NCBI RefSeq assembly: GCF_030272615.1
Contig: NC_081408.1
Span: 763,117,673 to 763,181,672 of the forward strand
Length of the DNA stretch: 64,000 nt
Direction: 5' to 3'
Origin: Cryptomeria japonica
Lineage: Eukaryota > Streptophyta > Pinopsida > Cupressales > Cupressaceae
Made by a program: the position numbers and the translations under genes. Shown here one piece after another: positions 35,818 to 46,739 of this stretch. The notes beneath the pieces are model-generated. The model was not told the origin of the DNA. It ran no database searches and worked only from the letters and a program-made list of their open reading frames with translations. The first letter of the stretch is position 1. Each line of letters starts with the position of its first letter.

Positions 35818-37525
35818 TATTCAGACACGGACCTTCAACGTGATTTGTAGGATAGAAAATTGGCTTAGGAGTTGCCGTTTTCAGCCGGCAAGGGCAACCG
35901 GTTCAAGAAGCGAAAGGAGGAAGAAGAATACCGCAAGCAAAACTTCCATTTTAACTAACATTTCTGTTTCTGTTGCAGGAAAAAGACAGGGAAGGATCAA
36001 AGCAGAGAAACTTGACACCGAGGTTGGGCTTGCTATTGGTGGTCGAATTACTAGGTCAAGGTCCAAGAAGAGTTTTCAGCTACCGGCTCCCCATCTCATT
36101 CTTGATCTAGACGCAGAGGAAGCACTGTTCAAAATGGCATCCCCTGTTTTTGATGCAGACAAAGCTTCAATCGGCCTAGACACTACTTTCCAGGATTCAG
36201 GGATGCTTGATATCCAGTCTCATGTAGACAGTGCTACATTGCCACCCTTAGCAGGATTTCCACCCATGTCATCTAAGGAACTGACTTTGGCACCCAAGTG
36301 GTTAAGTGATTCAATCACTAGGAAAAGGAACGTGGTTCCAATTTCAGTATCGATGGAGGATGTTGTGAGGAAATGTCTGGGAAAGTCTACAAAGCCCAAA
36401 AAGTTAAAAATGGAGGCCATGATTGATTTTGACAAAGGCACGAAACATTGGACCATAGACATTGCCAAACCCGCGTCTGACAAAGATGTTGTTTTTGCTT
36501 CAAAAGTGGACTATGCTATTGAACGGGTTGATTTGGGGGTCAGAACCAGAGCCATTGATGTGAAACATCTGGAGACTTCGACTAAACGAATTATCTCTCG
36601 TACTTGGAAAGATGAAAGAGACAAGGCTGAGTTAAAGCAAAATTTAATGCAAATGGCTCAGTATATTCATGCTCTGTAGAACAACAAATTGCCATTGTCT
36701 CAAAGTTCAGGACCATTTAGCCCAAAATCACCTGGTAATCAGAAATTCTTTGATAAGGTTCAACGAAACAGGATGATTGCCGAGGTCTTCTCCGAATGGC
36801 TCACCTCGACCATGCATCAAGCGACCAATTACATAATGGATTTAGTCCAAATCTTCAAAGATGCAAATGAAGTCACCAAGGCATTGGACTCCGACTTAAT
36901 CTCATGGTAGAAAGAGAAAACTAAATGGGAAGTGATTTCAAAACAGATGCGTGATATTCAACGTTATGGTCTGATGAATTTTCTTGCAGAAAATCAGGTG
37001 CTAGGGTTAAATGAGGATGTAATGTTTATCTGTAAAGAGAGTATTGAATGGCGCAACCAGATTATTGAACAGAACCATAATGAATCGGCCAGTCTGCGTG
37101 GCGAATTAACAACTCTAAGGGAGACCATGCAGAAGGATCCGCACTGCGTGGATGTTCAATTGTTTAAGGAAGATAACGAAACCTTGGAAGATACCACAGA
37201 GATGATTAACCAGTTTAGCAGTCACATTAAACAAATCAAAGTGGAGAAATCCTTAGTTGTGGATGATTTCATGAGGATTTCCAAAGTGGAGTTGACGATC
37301 ACAGTTTGTCTTGATCACCTAGATTCTCACAGAGACAAAGTGCAGATGGTGAAGAGAAAGAAGGAGCTCTGGAAGCAGAGAGTAATTCACATCAGTTTGC
37401 CACACATAACCGTAATTCAAGAATTTTCAAAGGTACATCGAGAGTGGAGTGTGGCGAAGGCAGTGATGGTGTCTGTCCAAAACACCAACCCGAGCAATCA
37501 CACCGGGATTGAGCACACGACATGA
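35818..37525 (+). pseudogene. LTR-encoded long ORF, 3' LTR copy, C-terminal part
   Basis: Continues the frame from 19416 and ends at TGA 37523-37525 as in the 5' copy. Only two stops occur here (TAG 36677 and TAG 36908), neither shared with the 5' copy. It contains a Ser/Lys/Arg-rich segment (ITRSRSKKSFQLP) and a helical C-terminus (LWKQRVIHISLPHI). Confidence 0.72.
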
Positions 37526-38232
37526 CTAGCACTGCTGGCAGTTGTTCGCCAGTGAGTCTAATCATTTTCTTTAGTTTCGGTTATGCAGTTAGGGTTGTTT
37601 TCTATTAACTCTTACGAGTTAATTTTACTTTGGTTAAAAACTATTGGTCTGGTGACCTATATATATGTTTTGTAATGACTTTGAAAAGGTTCACTAAGTT
37701 TTTGAAAAGTCTATCTTTTAAATTAGCTATAGATGTTGTGTATTCAGAAGGTGGATGTTCATCAATGAATGAGAATCTCATTAATAGTTCTCTTTGATCT
37801 CAAATCTGTGTGTTTTTTATTTTTGGAATTTGATTTATGTGAAAATCTATTTCAAGAAAGGAACTGTTATACTTTCTATGTGTGCATAAATTATTAGCAA
37901 ATTTCATCTTTAAAAGCCTTTTCATTTTGTTTTAGTGTACACATGAAGTCTGTTGGCTTTATATAGAGAGTTATATATGAATCGGTGCTTGCACTCATTT
38001 TGTATTGACTGGTGAATGCAATTACCTTTTAGTGCTTTCTGGTGAAAAGCATCCTATTGATTGTGTGTAATTTGGAGCTGATTGAATATTTATTAGAGGG
38101 AGTTGTACCTAAATTCAGAGGTTAATCAAATATAATGATTTTCCAACTGATTGGTAAAGAATTTGTCTTTCTTTACGTGAGTCAAAATATGCAAGCTTAA
38201 ATAAATAAGGAAAGACCAATCTGTTACCAACA
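35818..38232 (+). repeat. 3' LTR of element A, right part
   Basis: Continues the LTR from the GATAG target and ends CCAACA at 38232, followed by AAGAT (38233-38237). With 17071-19416 it sums to 4,761 bp. Confidence 0.9.
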
Positions 38233-38237
38233 AAGAT
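38233..38237. repeat. Target-site duplication AAGAT of element A (right)
   Basis: Matches 6040-6044. The frame of the minus-strand transposase-like gene is continuous if one copy is removed. Confidence 0.9.
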
Positions 38238-38458
38238 GCACCTAAATTTGGTTCCAATGTGTTTCCTTCTTTAACATTTATGGTATCCTCGATGTTCTTG
38301 TCTTTTGAAACGATTGTTGAACTTGAAGCTCGAACATTGTTCAATTGTTTAATTCTTGCTCTTCTTTCTCGTTGACATTTTGCCTCCTCTCTATTTGTTA
38401 CAATGTCTTCAGTTGTCAGAATCTTCCTTCACCTCTTTTTGCATTGATTTGATCCCAT
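38233..38458 (-). pseudogene. DDE-transposase-like gene, N-terminal part
   Basis: Starts at ATG 38458-38456 on the minus strand (MGSNQCKKR) and has a TGA where CGA would continue an Arg/Lys-rich segment. It then reads REEAKCQRERRARIKQLNNVRASSS in pieces up to GNTLEPNLGA, after which the frame passes the AAGAT site and continues at 6044. The basic start could be a nuclear-localisation or DNA-binding segment. It is separated from the rest of its gene by 32 kb of nested retrotransposons. Confidence 0.55.
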
Positions 38459-38668
38459 GGCTGCACCAAAATTTGAATTCGAATGGATCTCCTTGTCAAA
38501 TCGATAACAAGACAAGAAAAGATAATTATTTAACAAAACATTCTCTATGCAGATCAAACCTGTTGGATAATGTTTGAATAATCATCCAATCATTGAAATT
38601 TGTCCTTGTGGGCCAATTTTTTGCCCAACAGATCTTTTAAGAAATGGACGCCCATTATTTGAATGAAA

Positions 38669-38763
38669 TGGGTGCTCGTTTTCAAATCGGGTACACATTT
38701 CTAAAAATGGGTGTCCGTTCCTAAAAACAGGTGTCCGTTTCTAAAAAACGTGTGCCTGTTTTG
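38669..38763. repeat. Degenerate ~20-bp tandem repeat
   Basis: Four to five units of the form GGGTGTCCGTTTCTAAAAA, followed at about 38779-38799 by an inverted partner GGGCACCCGTTTC. It lies upstream of the transposase-like start, so a role as terminal repeat of that transposon is possible; no partner was found on the far side. Confidence 0.45.
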
Positions 38764-39149
38764 CTTTCAATGGTACAAAGCGAAACGGGCACCCGTTTCA
38801 TAAAAGTTGGAGCGAAAAACAACCCTCTGCCTTGGTTTTGGCTTTGAGTTGGGCTTGGTGGGACCAAGCCTATGCTTGGACCTCCAAAAAAATGGCTAAG
38901 GCAAACGAATATCAGATTTCTACCTTGGCCTAATTTTTTGAGGGCCTTCCTGATCAAATTTTTTGATGAAACAAAAACCCATTAGATTTCTCAGTGTCTT
39001 GATTTCAAAAATGTAAATTTTATAGTGATAAGATTATTTTTACTATTTTTGCATTATTTATTAGTCAAGAGTGGTACACAAACCTAAAATACTGAGGTTT
39101 AGTAAAACTTTAATAACATTTTTGTTTTTAGAAAAATAAATTATATGAC

Positions 39150-39262
39150 ATCAATCTACATGTGTATATGTATATGTATATGTATACATATACATATTTG
39201 ATTTTATGTATATGTATATGTGTATGACATCAATCTACATATGTATATGTATACATATACAT
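39150..39262. repeat. TATATG/CATATA microsatellite at the Penelope-like 3' end
   Basis: Alternating GTATATGTATATG and CATATACATATAC tracts, including two near-identical copies of GACATCAATCTACAT. Confidence 0.7.
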
Positions 39263-39690
39263 ATTGGTTTTTAGGTTGTAGATCTCTATGGCCACCTTTA
39301 GCTTTCTCTTGTAATAGTTATCTTCATTGAACACAATTTGGGTGTTCTCTAAGAAAATATGATGCTTGGTTGATAATGAGTGCTCCGCTAAGGCGGATTT
39401 TTGAACCCGATCATATCTGATGTCCACACTATGCTCTTTGATTTTGGTGCTGAAGGAGAAACCAGTTTCACCTATGTAGATTGCACTACAAGAACAAACC
39501 ACCTTGTAGACTTTTGAGTCTAAAAGAGAATCCTTGGGGTCTTTAAGAGGGGGGACCCAATTTTTTGTCACCGACAAAGGCTTAAAAGCACATTGAAGGC
39601 CTTTTTAAAGAAGGATCTTGGAGATTTTGTGGGAGATACCTTCCACAAAGGGAAGGGACACACATGGGAGCAATGAAGGAGGGGAGGATT
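39230..39690 (-). pseudogene. Penelope-like element fragment: RT tail and GIY-YIG endonuclease
   Basis: The minus strand reads VSLPFVEGISHKISKIL (end of the RT region), a TAA, CAFKPLSVTKNWVPPLKD, then VYKVVCSCSAIYIGETG, TKIKEHSVDIRYDR, SALAEHSLSTKHH and NEDNYYKRKLKVAIEI. This is the C-terminal GIY-YIG nuclease of a Penelope-like retroelement, with the VYKV/YIG pair and the following Cys residues visible. Everything upstream of the RT tail is absent. The 3' side runs into a TATATG microsatellite. Penelope-like elements of this type ('Dryad') are reported from conifers. Confidence 0.75.
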
Positions 39691-40079
39691 TGGATTGGAT
39701 ATGTACATACATATTGGAGTTGAGAAAATACAACACCATAGGCGCCCAAATGATCTCTGCAAGCTGAAAAACCTATTACAAGGAGAAGCAAGGAAGCAAA
39801 TCACAGAAGGAACAAAAACACAGGAAAAATATGCTCCAAAAGAGAGAGCTCAATAATCTCCAAAATGTATTGTCAATAATAATCCTTCTTCATACAATGA
39901 AAAGAAATAAATCAACCTTTAATAGGTCAAGAAACCCTAAAAAGGGAAAACCTAGGTTTGCACATAATAATTAATTATATGCACCTAAAGTTAGCTTAAG
40001 TGTAAAAGAGATAAAGGGAACTTAAATAATTAAACAAATATTGTTTAATTAATCAAGTAAATACCCGAATACTCTAACA

Positions 40080-40080
40080 A

Positions 40081-40112
<32 letters not shown>

Positions 40113-40280
40113 CACATACATATACACATACACATACACACACATATACACACACATGCATGTATGTCTATCTATGTACATGTATACATATACTTTTATA
40201 TATGTGCGCATGTGTGTGTGTGTACTTGTACATACATATACATATATGTACATGTATATATATGTTTAGATATTTATAGT
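40080..40280. repeat. CATA/CACA and TGTG microsatellites
   Basis: Long (CATA)n and (CACA)n tracts from 40080 to 40160, then TGTG and TATA tracts to 40280. A further TA/T-rich run lies at 40360-40440. The frames across it are low-complexity and not genes. Confidence 0.85.
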
Positions 40281-40673
40281 TTTAGCTATTCATTTCTTTG
40301 TTTTCTTTATTCTTCCCTTTGTGTCCCTTATTTAATTGCGTGTGTGCGTGGGCGTGTGTATATATATATATATATTTTTATTTTATTTTTTATTTTTTAT
40401 TTTTATTTATTTATTTTAATTTTTTCCTTTATTTGTTTTCATTTTCTTTGCCTTTTTAGTCATTTATTTGGATTGATTTACTAAACTCCTGTCTTTTCTT
40501 TCTCTTGTGTTTTTCCTAGTGGTTTTTTATGATCCACTTGTCTCTCTTTCTCTCCTTTCTTCCTCCTCGATTCTTGTGCTTCTTCCTATCTCTTTTTTCC
40601 CTTTAAATTTCAACTTAAGTGAGCCTAAGTCTGCAATTCATCATTCTTACATCTCCTGGCACTCTCTTACATC

Positions 40674-40705
40674 CTGATGATGGATCATAGAGTGTGATCC
40701 AAAAC
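40674..40705 (+). ncRNA. Decayed hammerhead-ribozyme-like motif
   Basis: CTGATGA (40674-40680) is followed by a perfect 7-bp stem TGGATCA/TGATCCA (40681-40687 with 40695-40701) and then AAAC. A hammerhead core needs CTGATGA, stem II, GAAA. The G of GAAA appears as A here, which one CpG decay could explain. Penelope-like elements are known to carry such ribozymes. It lies on the opposite strand to the nuclease fragment at 39230, so it may belong to another copy. Confidence 0.35.
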
Positions 40706-41690
40706 ATTGATGCAAAAAAAGACACACAATCGAATCCAAAAACAAATACTTGAAAGACTTATTTATTGTGGAAATTTGATGAAATTAATAAAGATTAGTA
40801 CTAAAACAACTCTACCCAACACCTAGAATATGAGGTGTTTAGGCCTTGATATCAAATAAAAAGAAGCAAGGTATGCATAAATGCTTCGAGTACACTAATA
40901 TTTATAGGAGAGCATTGTGCAAATTTTTATTTGTTAACAAATATAGAAAGTAGAAACACATTTAAACATAAAATAAACAATAAGTACCATAACATAGGTG
41001 TACATGGAAAATACTCTTTCAAGAGGAAAACCCTACATCTAAAGAAGCCCAATGTATCATTTAGTGAATCACTTTTACAATACACTTGTAGAGCAAGTCT
41101 TTACAAGAGTACCAACAAATAGATATATGAAAAAATTCTCTCAACTTAAACAATATCTATAAATTTCTACACACAACCTCCATCTCAAGCACCTAATATA
41201 TATAGGAGATACAAAACTTGAAACTATAAACGGTTTTTGAAACCCAAAAATGACAACCAAATTATATCCTAATCAAAGATACCTTATGATATGTCATAAT
41301 ACATATCGTAAGTTGGTCAATGGGTGTTTAACTCCCCTTTACAACTCTTTTATGCATCCAACAATGTTTTACATTTTGTACACAAACTTTTATGAAGCCA
41401 TAGCTTTTGATCCAGGCGACCAATTAGGCCATTTTTAAAAAAATTGAAGTATTTGAAGATATCTATTTGATGGGAATCCATATGGGTGGTGTTGAGCAAC
41501 CAAGAATTTTTATTTTGATAAAAAACTAAGCCTATAGTTTAACAATTAAGTTTTCCCATTTTATATCCAAAAATTGCACCTTTTCTCATATTAATAACAT
41601 TAGGTTCAAGGTTGAGACACATTTCTCAACACTACCACCACTTGTCCCCTCTAGGTGGGCATAAACATGAATACATAGTCATCCTACTAG
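40706..41690. other. AT-rich spacer without recognised features
   Basis: No convincing coding frame, RNA gene or element end seen before the target duplication of element C at 41691. Confidence 0.5.
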
Positions 41691-41695
41691 AAGAG
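41691..41695. repeat. Target-site duplication AAGAG of element C (left)
   Basis: AAGAG before TGTTGAACAC matches AAGAG at 53371-53375, directly after CCAACA. Confidence 0.92.
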
Positions 41696-43304
41696 TGTTG
41701 AACACATAGTACCACTGAGAGGGGGGCGAATCAGTGGTTCCTAAATCTTTTTGACTTTCAAATCAACTTCAGAATATCAGTTATCTACTTAAACACTAAA
41801 CAATCAAACCGGTAGAACAAGAAAGAAAGCCAAAGAGATCAATCACACAAATGTAAATCTCAACACCAGATGTACAAGGAAAACCCAATGTGGGAACAAC
41901 CTCAGTGAGAAAAGATGCTAGAGAAAACTGCTCCAATCCAGCCTCACAGGTAAAACATTGAATTACAAAGTTTAGGACACCAACCCAAGGAGCACCAACC
42001 CCTGACTTTAGGGAACCAACCCAAGGAGCACCAACCCCTGCACCAAGCTCTAACTTGGTGATGTATATTGAAATACAATTTGAATACAATTAAGGCTTCT
42101 TGTTGCAAATGAATTCTGCAACTCTTGATTAAATATCCTACTACCGATTGACAGTCTTTTCTCCTTCACCGAATCTCACACTACCGGTGGTGAGATTACT
42201 TTCTTTGATTCTATGCATCTATTATATATATATATATATCTCTCTCTCTCTCTCACGGTCTCTCAACACATTGTGTCACACTTGGATGATGCCTACACTG
42301 CCACACCTTGTCGGTTTAGCTTAACTACAATTATGTCGGTAGAACCCTCTCACCGGTATGCTTGCTCACTTGCTTTGCAACTCTCTTAGAATAATTTATA
42401 AGGATAGAAATTTATTCTCTTTCCCTTGATCTCTCTTTTCTCTTCCTCTTCTCTAGAACATCAATTTTCTCTGTCTCGAGCTCTCCTCTTTATCCCGTGA
42501 TTTCCTGCCAAAGAGCAATTCAAATTCAGGGTGGTTAGGGTTTCCTCTTCCCGACACGATCTTCATGAGATCCGATCCAGTCTATCTTGGATCGATCACT
42601 TGTACTCCAGGGATGTATCTATACACTCTTTCCATTCCCCAATGCATACTTGCTGAAGATAGCAATCTCAAACAAGATTTTCTGCCTTGAAATCTTTCGA
42701 CCATAAAACGCTTCAGCTGTTTCCTTTTAGAGGTCTTCCTGAATCAAATTTCCTTTGCATTGATCCAAGCACCAACTACTCCCTGATCTTCCTCTGTCAT
42801 ACTTTCTTCCTCGAGCCACATTTGTTAGTTGCAATCCCGTGATTTGTGGTTGTTTCATTTATGTCAACTAATAGTTTCACCAACCGTGTCGATGGACGCT
42901 TTATCGACCATAACATATTTGCCACCTTGGCTCCACATGGCATCACCATGGTCAAACACTCTACTCACTGAAACATAGTTGGTTCAACCTTGAACATTCA
43001 ACAAACTCATACTGGTACACACCTTTACTGGTAAAGCCTTCTTCTTCTGCTAACCGACAGTTGACACTATACCGATAACACATCTTCACCTCCAGTGGTT
43101 TGTGATAACTTTAACATTCCGCCTCCTCGATATAAACAAGCAGCCAACCTCTAGACTGGTTTATTGCTCAACATGTTAACAAACACACAACCTTCATCCT
43201 GGTTTATGCCTTACTGGTAAGCTTTCATTCTGTCTACTCACTCTTATGTGAATTGCCATCATTCCGGTTGACATCAATGACAAGTTAATGCCAAAATGCC
43301 AACA
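41696..43304 (-). repeat. LTR of element C, left (3' LTR in element sense)
   Basis: 1,609 bp, TGTTGAAC...ATGCCAACA. It holds an internal CACCAACCC repeat (41980-42050), a TA/TC microsatellite at 42222-42255 and many ACCGGT-type palindromic hexamers. Confidence 0.9.
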
Positions 43305-43455
43305 ATGTCCCCCTTTGGCATTGATGTCAACTTCTTGCAAGACACTTTATACCGGTACATTTATCCTCCTTTGACACAATGACAAAGGGTACTGTGCACT
43401 CCCCCTTTGATCCATACCAAGCTCCCCCTTTGACCCCTATCAACTCCCCCTGAAG
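43305..43455 (-). promoter_or_regulatory. Polypurine tract and upstream copies (element C)
   Basis: On the minus strand GCCAAAGGGGGACAT abuts the LTR. Three more purine blocks of the form TCAAAGGGGGAG or CAGGGGGAG lie within 150 bp (about 43400, 43423, 43445). Multiplied polypurine tracts are a known Sirevirus trait. Confidence 0.7.
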
Positions 43456-43499
43456 CACATAAAGCCTTCTTAGACATATGACACAACTCCCAACTTGTG

Positions 43500-43764
43500 T
43501 TAGAGGTACTCAAAAGTGCTTACCGGTAATGGTTTGGTGAAAATGTCTGCTACTTGTTCGCCAGTAGGAACATAATCCATCCTTACCTCCTGTCCTTCAA
43601 CCTTCTCTCTAAGAAAGTGATACTTGATAACAATGTGCTTTTTTTTGGAATGCATGAATGTATTCTTTGCTATGTTGATTGCACTCAAATTGTCACACCA
43701 AATGAGAATAGGATCAGTGGTGTCCACATGTATGTCTTTGAGAGTCTGCTTCATCCAAAGCACC
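43500..43764 (-). pseudogene. Element C RNase H, C-terminal part
   Basis: Reads QVLWMKQTLKDIHV, ILIWCDNLSAINIAKN (catalytic Asp region), KHIVIKYHFLREKV and GEQVADIFTKPLP, the standard end of copia RNase H, with a stop at 43500. Its N-terminal half lies beyond element E at 46740-47007. Confidence 0.85.
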
Positions 43765-45012
43765 TGGTGCAGGAGCACCTTGTCACCAGTTATGTCATGA
43801 TTAATTTCATAAGGTTTTGAGTCTATGATTGTCTTTCAGGTCATTTGGATGTAATTCAAGGCATGATGAGTCAATTTGTAAGGCAATGTCACTCATTTGT
43901 AACAAGTTGCTCAAGTTGAGTATTTGGGTCCTAATATGGTCAAGGAGGTCAATCTTGTGTAAAAGAGCCATGGAAGGGTAAAGAGGATGTAAATTTGTTT
44001 TTAAGTCCATCTAATTGTATTTGAAGTGCACAAGCAAAGATTAGGGGTCATATTTATCAAAATGTCAAAATTGTCAATTGTGTCAAAAATGTTGTCAGGC
44101 ACAAATTGCATTTTAAAGTTGCAAATCAAGGATGTAATTGGTCTTGGGAAGTTTTAACTGCCATATGGATGTGTGGAGGTTATAAAAACCATCATTTGGT
44201 CGAATCTAATGTGTGTGTGTAAGATTGGAGGAAGAAAATGAATAACATTTGAAGTTTTTACACACTCCACATTGTTTTCTGGGTATTGCAGTCTGATCAT
44301 TCACATTTTTCTTTATGAAAAATCATTTGTCTCTATTGTAAATTTATTGGATATGATAATGGCATGAGTTAAATTTGTTTTCCCTTTGGTTTCATTTAAT
44401 TTCAATCATTTTGAAGCAAGTTATGCAAGATTTGGTGAAAACTATCAAAAAAACCCTCCAAATTGGGGTTTGTGGAGAGTTTCACTAAAATATTTTGATT
44501 GCACCATTGGAAATTATTGTAACTTTGGTGTTTGCTAGAGGGTTGAATTATATTTCAAATGAATTCAGTTTCAATGTGATTTATTAAGTATTTTATGAGG
44601 TATTTGATGCCCTAGCAGGCTAATCAATGAAATTTTTTGAGTTGTTTATGACAGTAAAAATGGGTCTCAGTACGGGGGGAGTAACTCCAAACTTAACTGT
44701 TAGATTGTTCTCCATTTGTGATATGATTTTAGAAACATAGGTTTCTACAGCTTGACCGAAGTGATCTTTAAAATACAGTCGAGTTTGAAAGTTATTAATA
44801 ACAGAGTACGAGTCTATCAGACTGTCATTAATTGGGACAACATAATGCATTGTTTGGGTCTTGAATAATGTTTAAAGGGTTATAAATGATATGAAAGATT
44901 TGATATTGGATTGTTTGGTTGATAGTAATATTTTTGGATGCCTCAAACATATCAAGGTTACAGATTGATGATTATTTTGGGGTTCTTGGTTGGTTTTTCA
45001 TAATGCTCTACA
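43765..45012 (+). repeat. 5' LTR of element E
   Basis: 1,248 bp, ends GCTCTACA before the primer site. Differs from the 3' copy mainly by scattered substitutions and a missing ~40-bp segment near its end. Confidence 0.8.
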
Positions 45013-45018
45013 TTAAAT

Positions 45019-45030
45019 TGGTATCAGAGC
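45019..45030 (+). promoter_or_regulatory. Primer binding site of element E
   Basis: TGGTATCAGAGC matches the canonical plant initiator-tRNA-Met complement, giving the element a plus orientation. Confidence 0.9.
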
Positions 45031-45463
45031 CTAACAAAAGATCTAGGATAGGAAAGTTGTTTATGTTGTGTTTGGTTGCAGGTGTTAATCTATCTAACTG
45101 CAGAGAAGGTGTTGGAACAGGTTAGGGAAGAACCTGGTTGTTGGTTGCCAAGAGACTAGGGAGAGAGGAGAAAGAGACTCCTAGGTGAGGCAAAGGAAGT
45201 GTGAGTTTGTGTGTGTGCAGTAGGAGAGGTGGATGCCCGAGGAACACCTTGAGTTGCAGCCATTGGATTCTCCATGGATGTGAGTAGTTGAGAGGATGAT
45301 TACCTTTTTGAAGTTGGTAGCAGCAGCATGAGGATAATGAGAGAATGATGAAAGGAAGAGGCAGAGATAAAGATGAAGACAAAGACAAAGTTTCAGTCCA
45401 ATACACAAAATTTTTGTGTAGGTTGTTTCCAATAGACTTGGAAAGATTATAAGGTCGAAAGTA

Positions 45464-46739
45464 TGGTGCAGGAGCACCTTGTCACCAGTTATGTCATGAT
45501 TAATTTCATAAGGTTTTGAGTCTATGATTGTCTTTAAGGTCATTTGGATGTAATTCAAGGCATGATGAGTCATTTTGTAAGGCAATGTCACTCATTTGTA
45601 ACAAGTTGCTCAAGTTGAGTATTTGGGTCCTAATATGGTCAAGGAGGCCAATCTTGTGTAAAAGAGCCATGGAAGGGTAAAGAGGATGTAAAATTTTGTT
45701 TTGGGTTCATCTAAATGTATTTGAAGTGCACAAGCAAAGATTAGGGGTCATATTTATTAAAATGTCAAAATTGTCAATTGTGTCAAAAATGTTGTTAGGC
45801 ACAAATTACATTATAAAGTTGCAAACCAAGGATGTAATTTGTCTTGGGAAGTTTTAACTGCCATATGGATGTGTGGAGGTTATAAAAACCATCATTTGGT
45901 CAAATCCAATGGGTGGAAGGAAATGAATAACCTTTGAAGTGTTTACACACTCCACATTGTTTTCTGGGTATTGTAGTTTGATCAGTCAATTTTTTCTTTA
46001 TGAAAAATAATTTGTATCCATTGGAAATGTATTGGATATGATACTGGAATGATTTAAATTTTTTTTCCCTTTGGTTTCATTTAATTTCAATCACTTTGAA
46101 GCAAGTTATGCAAGATTTGGTGAAAACTGTCAAAAAAACCCTCCAAATTGGGGTTTGTGGAGTGTTTCACTAAAATATTTTGATTGCACCATTGGAAATT
46201 ATTGTAACTTTGGTTTTTGATAGAGGGTTTAATTATCTTTTAAATTAATTCAGTTTCAATGTGATTGGTTAAGTATTTTATGAGATATTTGATGCCCTAG
46301 CAGGCTAATCAATGATATTTTCTGAGTTGTTTATGACAGTAAAAATGGGTCTCAGTACAGGGGGAGTAACTCCAAACTTAACCATTAGATTGTTCTCCAT
46401 TTGTGATATGGTTTTAGAAACATAGGTTTCTTCGGCCTGACCGAAGTGATCTTTAAAATACAGTCGGGTTTGAAAGTTATTAATAACAAAGTACGAGTCT
46501 ATCAGACTATCATTAACTGGGACAACATAATGTATTGTTTGGGTCTTGGATAATGTTTAAAGGGTTATAAATGATATAAAAGATTTGATATTGGATTGGT
46601 TGGTTGATAGTAATATTGTTGGATACCTCAAACATATCAAGGTTATAGATTGATGATTATTTTGGGACATTGAGCACCCTAGGATTGGGACTCCATGGTT
46701 GATTTGGGGTTCTTGGTTGGTTTTTCATAATGCTCTGCA
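45464..46739 (+). repeat. 3' LTR of element E
   Basis: 1,276 bp, starts TGGTGCAGGAGC and ends GCTCTGCA, after which the copia coding sequence resumes. It contains a segment around 46667-46705 (ACATTGAGCACCCTAGG...) absent from the 5' copy. Confidence 0.8.

Larger units (their letters stand above)
6045..38232 (+). mobile_element. Element A: Tat/Ogre-like Ty3/gypsy LTR retrotransposon with very long LTRs, nested by element B
   Basis: Bounded by TG...CA LTRs and by AAGAT on both sides. Parts in order: 5' LTR 6045-10805, PBS 10812-10829, gag, protease, extra RNase H, RT, RNase H, integrase (to 16906), 3' LTR 17071-38232 interrupted by element B. Without B and its extra target copy the element is 15,787 bp. 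It landed in a transposase-like gene: joining 38238 to 6044 on the minus strand restores an open frame through the site (GASSNSLLDAG). The coding region has many CAG to TAG and TGG to TAG stops and at least two frameshifts, so it is old and inactive. In the first ~140 bases the two LTRs differ at about eight positions by eye. No clear purine tract precedes the 3' LTR. Confidence 0.9.
43765..46739 (+). mobile_element. Element E: small non-autonomous LTR element inside element C
   Basis: Two direct repeats, 43765-45012 and 45464-46739, flank 451 bp. TGGTATCAGAGC (45019-45030), the classic initiator-tRNA-Met primer site, follows the first repeat by six bases. Repeat ends pair as TGCAGGAGC and GCTCTGCA. 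No gag or pol frame exists in the internal part, so it depends on another element. It interrupts the copia RNase H after Ser-Gln-Val. The target duplication is unclear: AGCAC left and AACAC right are a possible diverged pair with a few extra bases. Confidence 0.8.

Noticed and set aside
40164-40484. 106-codon frame rich in Tyr, Ile, Cys and Phe
   Set aside because: Translation of TG/TA microsatellites and T-rich sequence; no gene signal.
45122-45591. Short minus-strand frames (94 and 136 codons) in element E
   Set aside because: Low-complexity Leu/Ser-rich frames crossing the internal/LTR border, not conserved between LTR copies, no motif.
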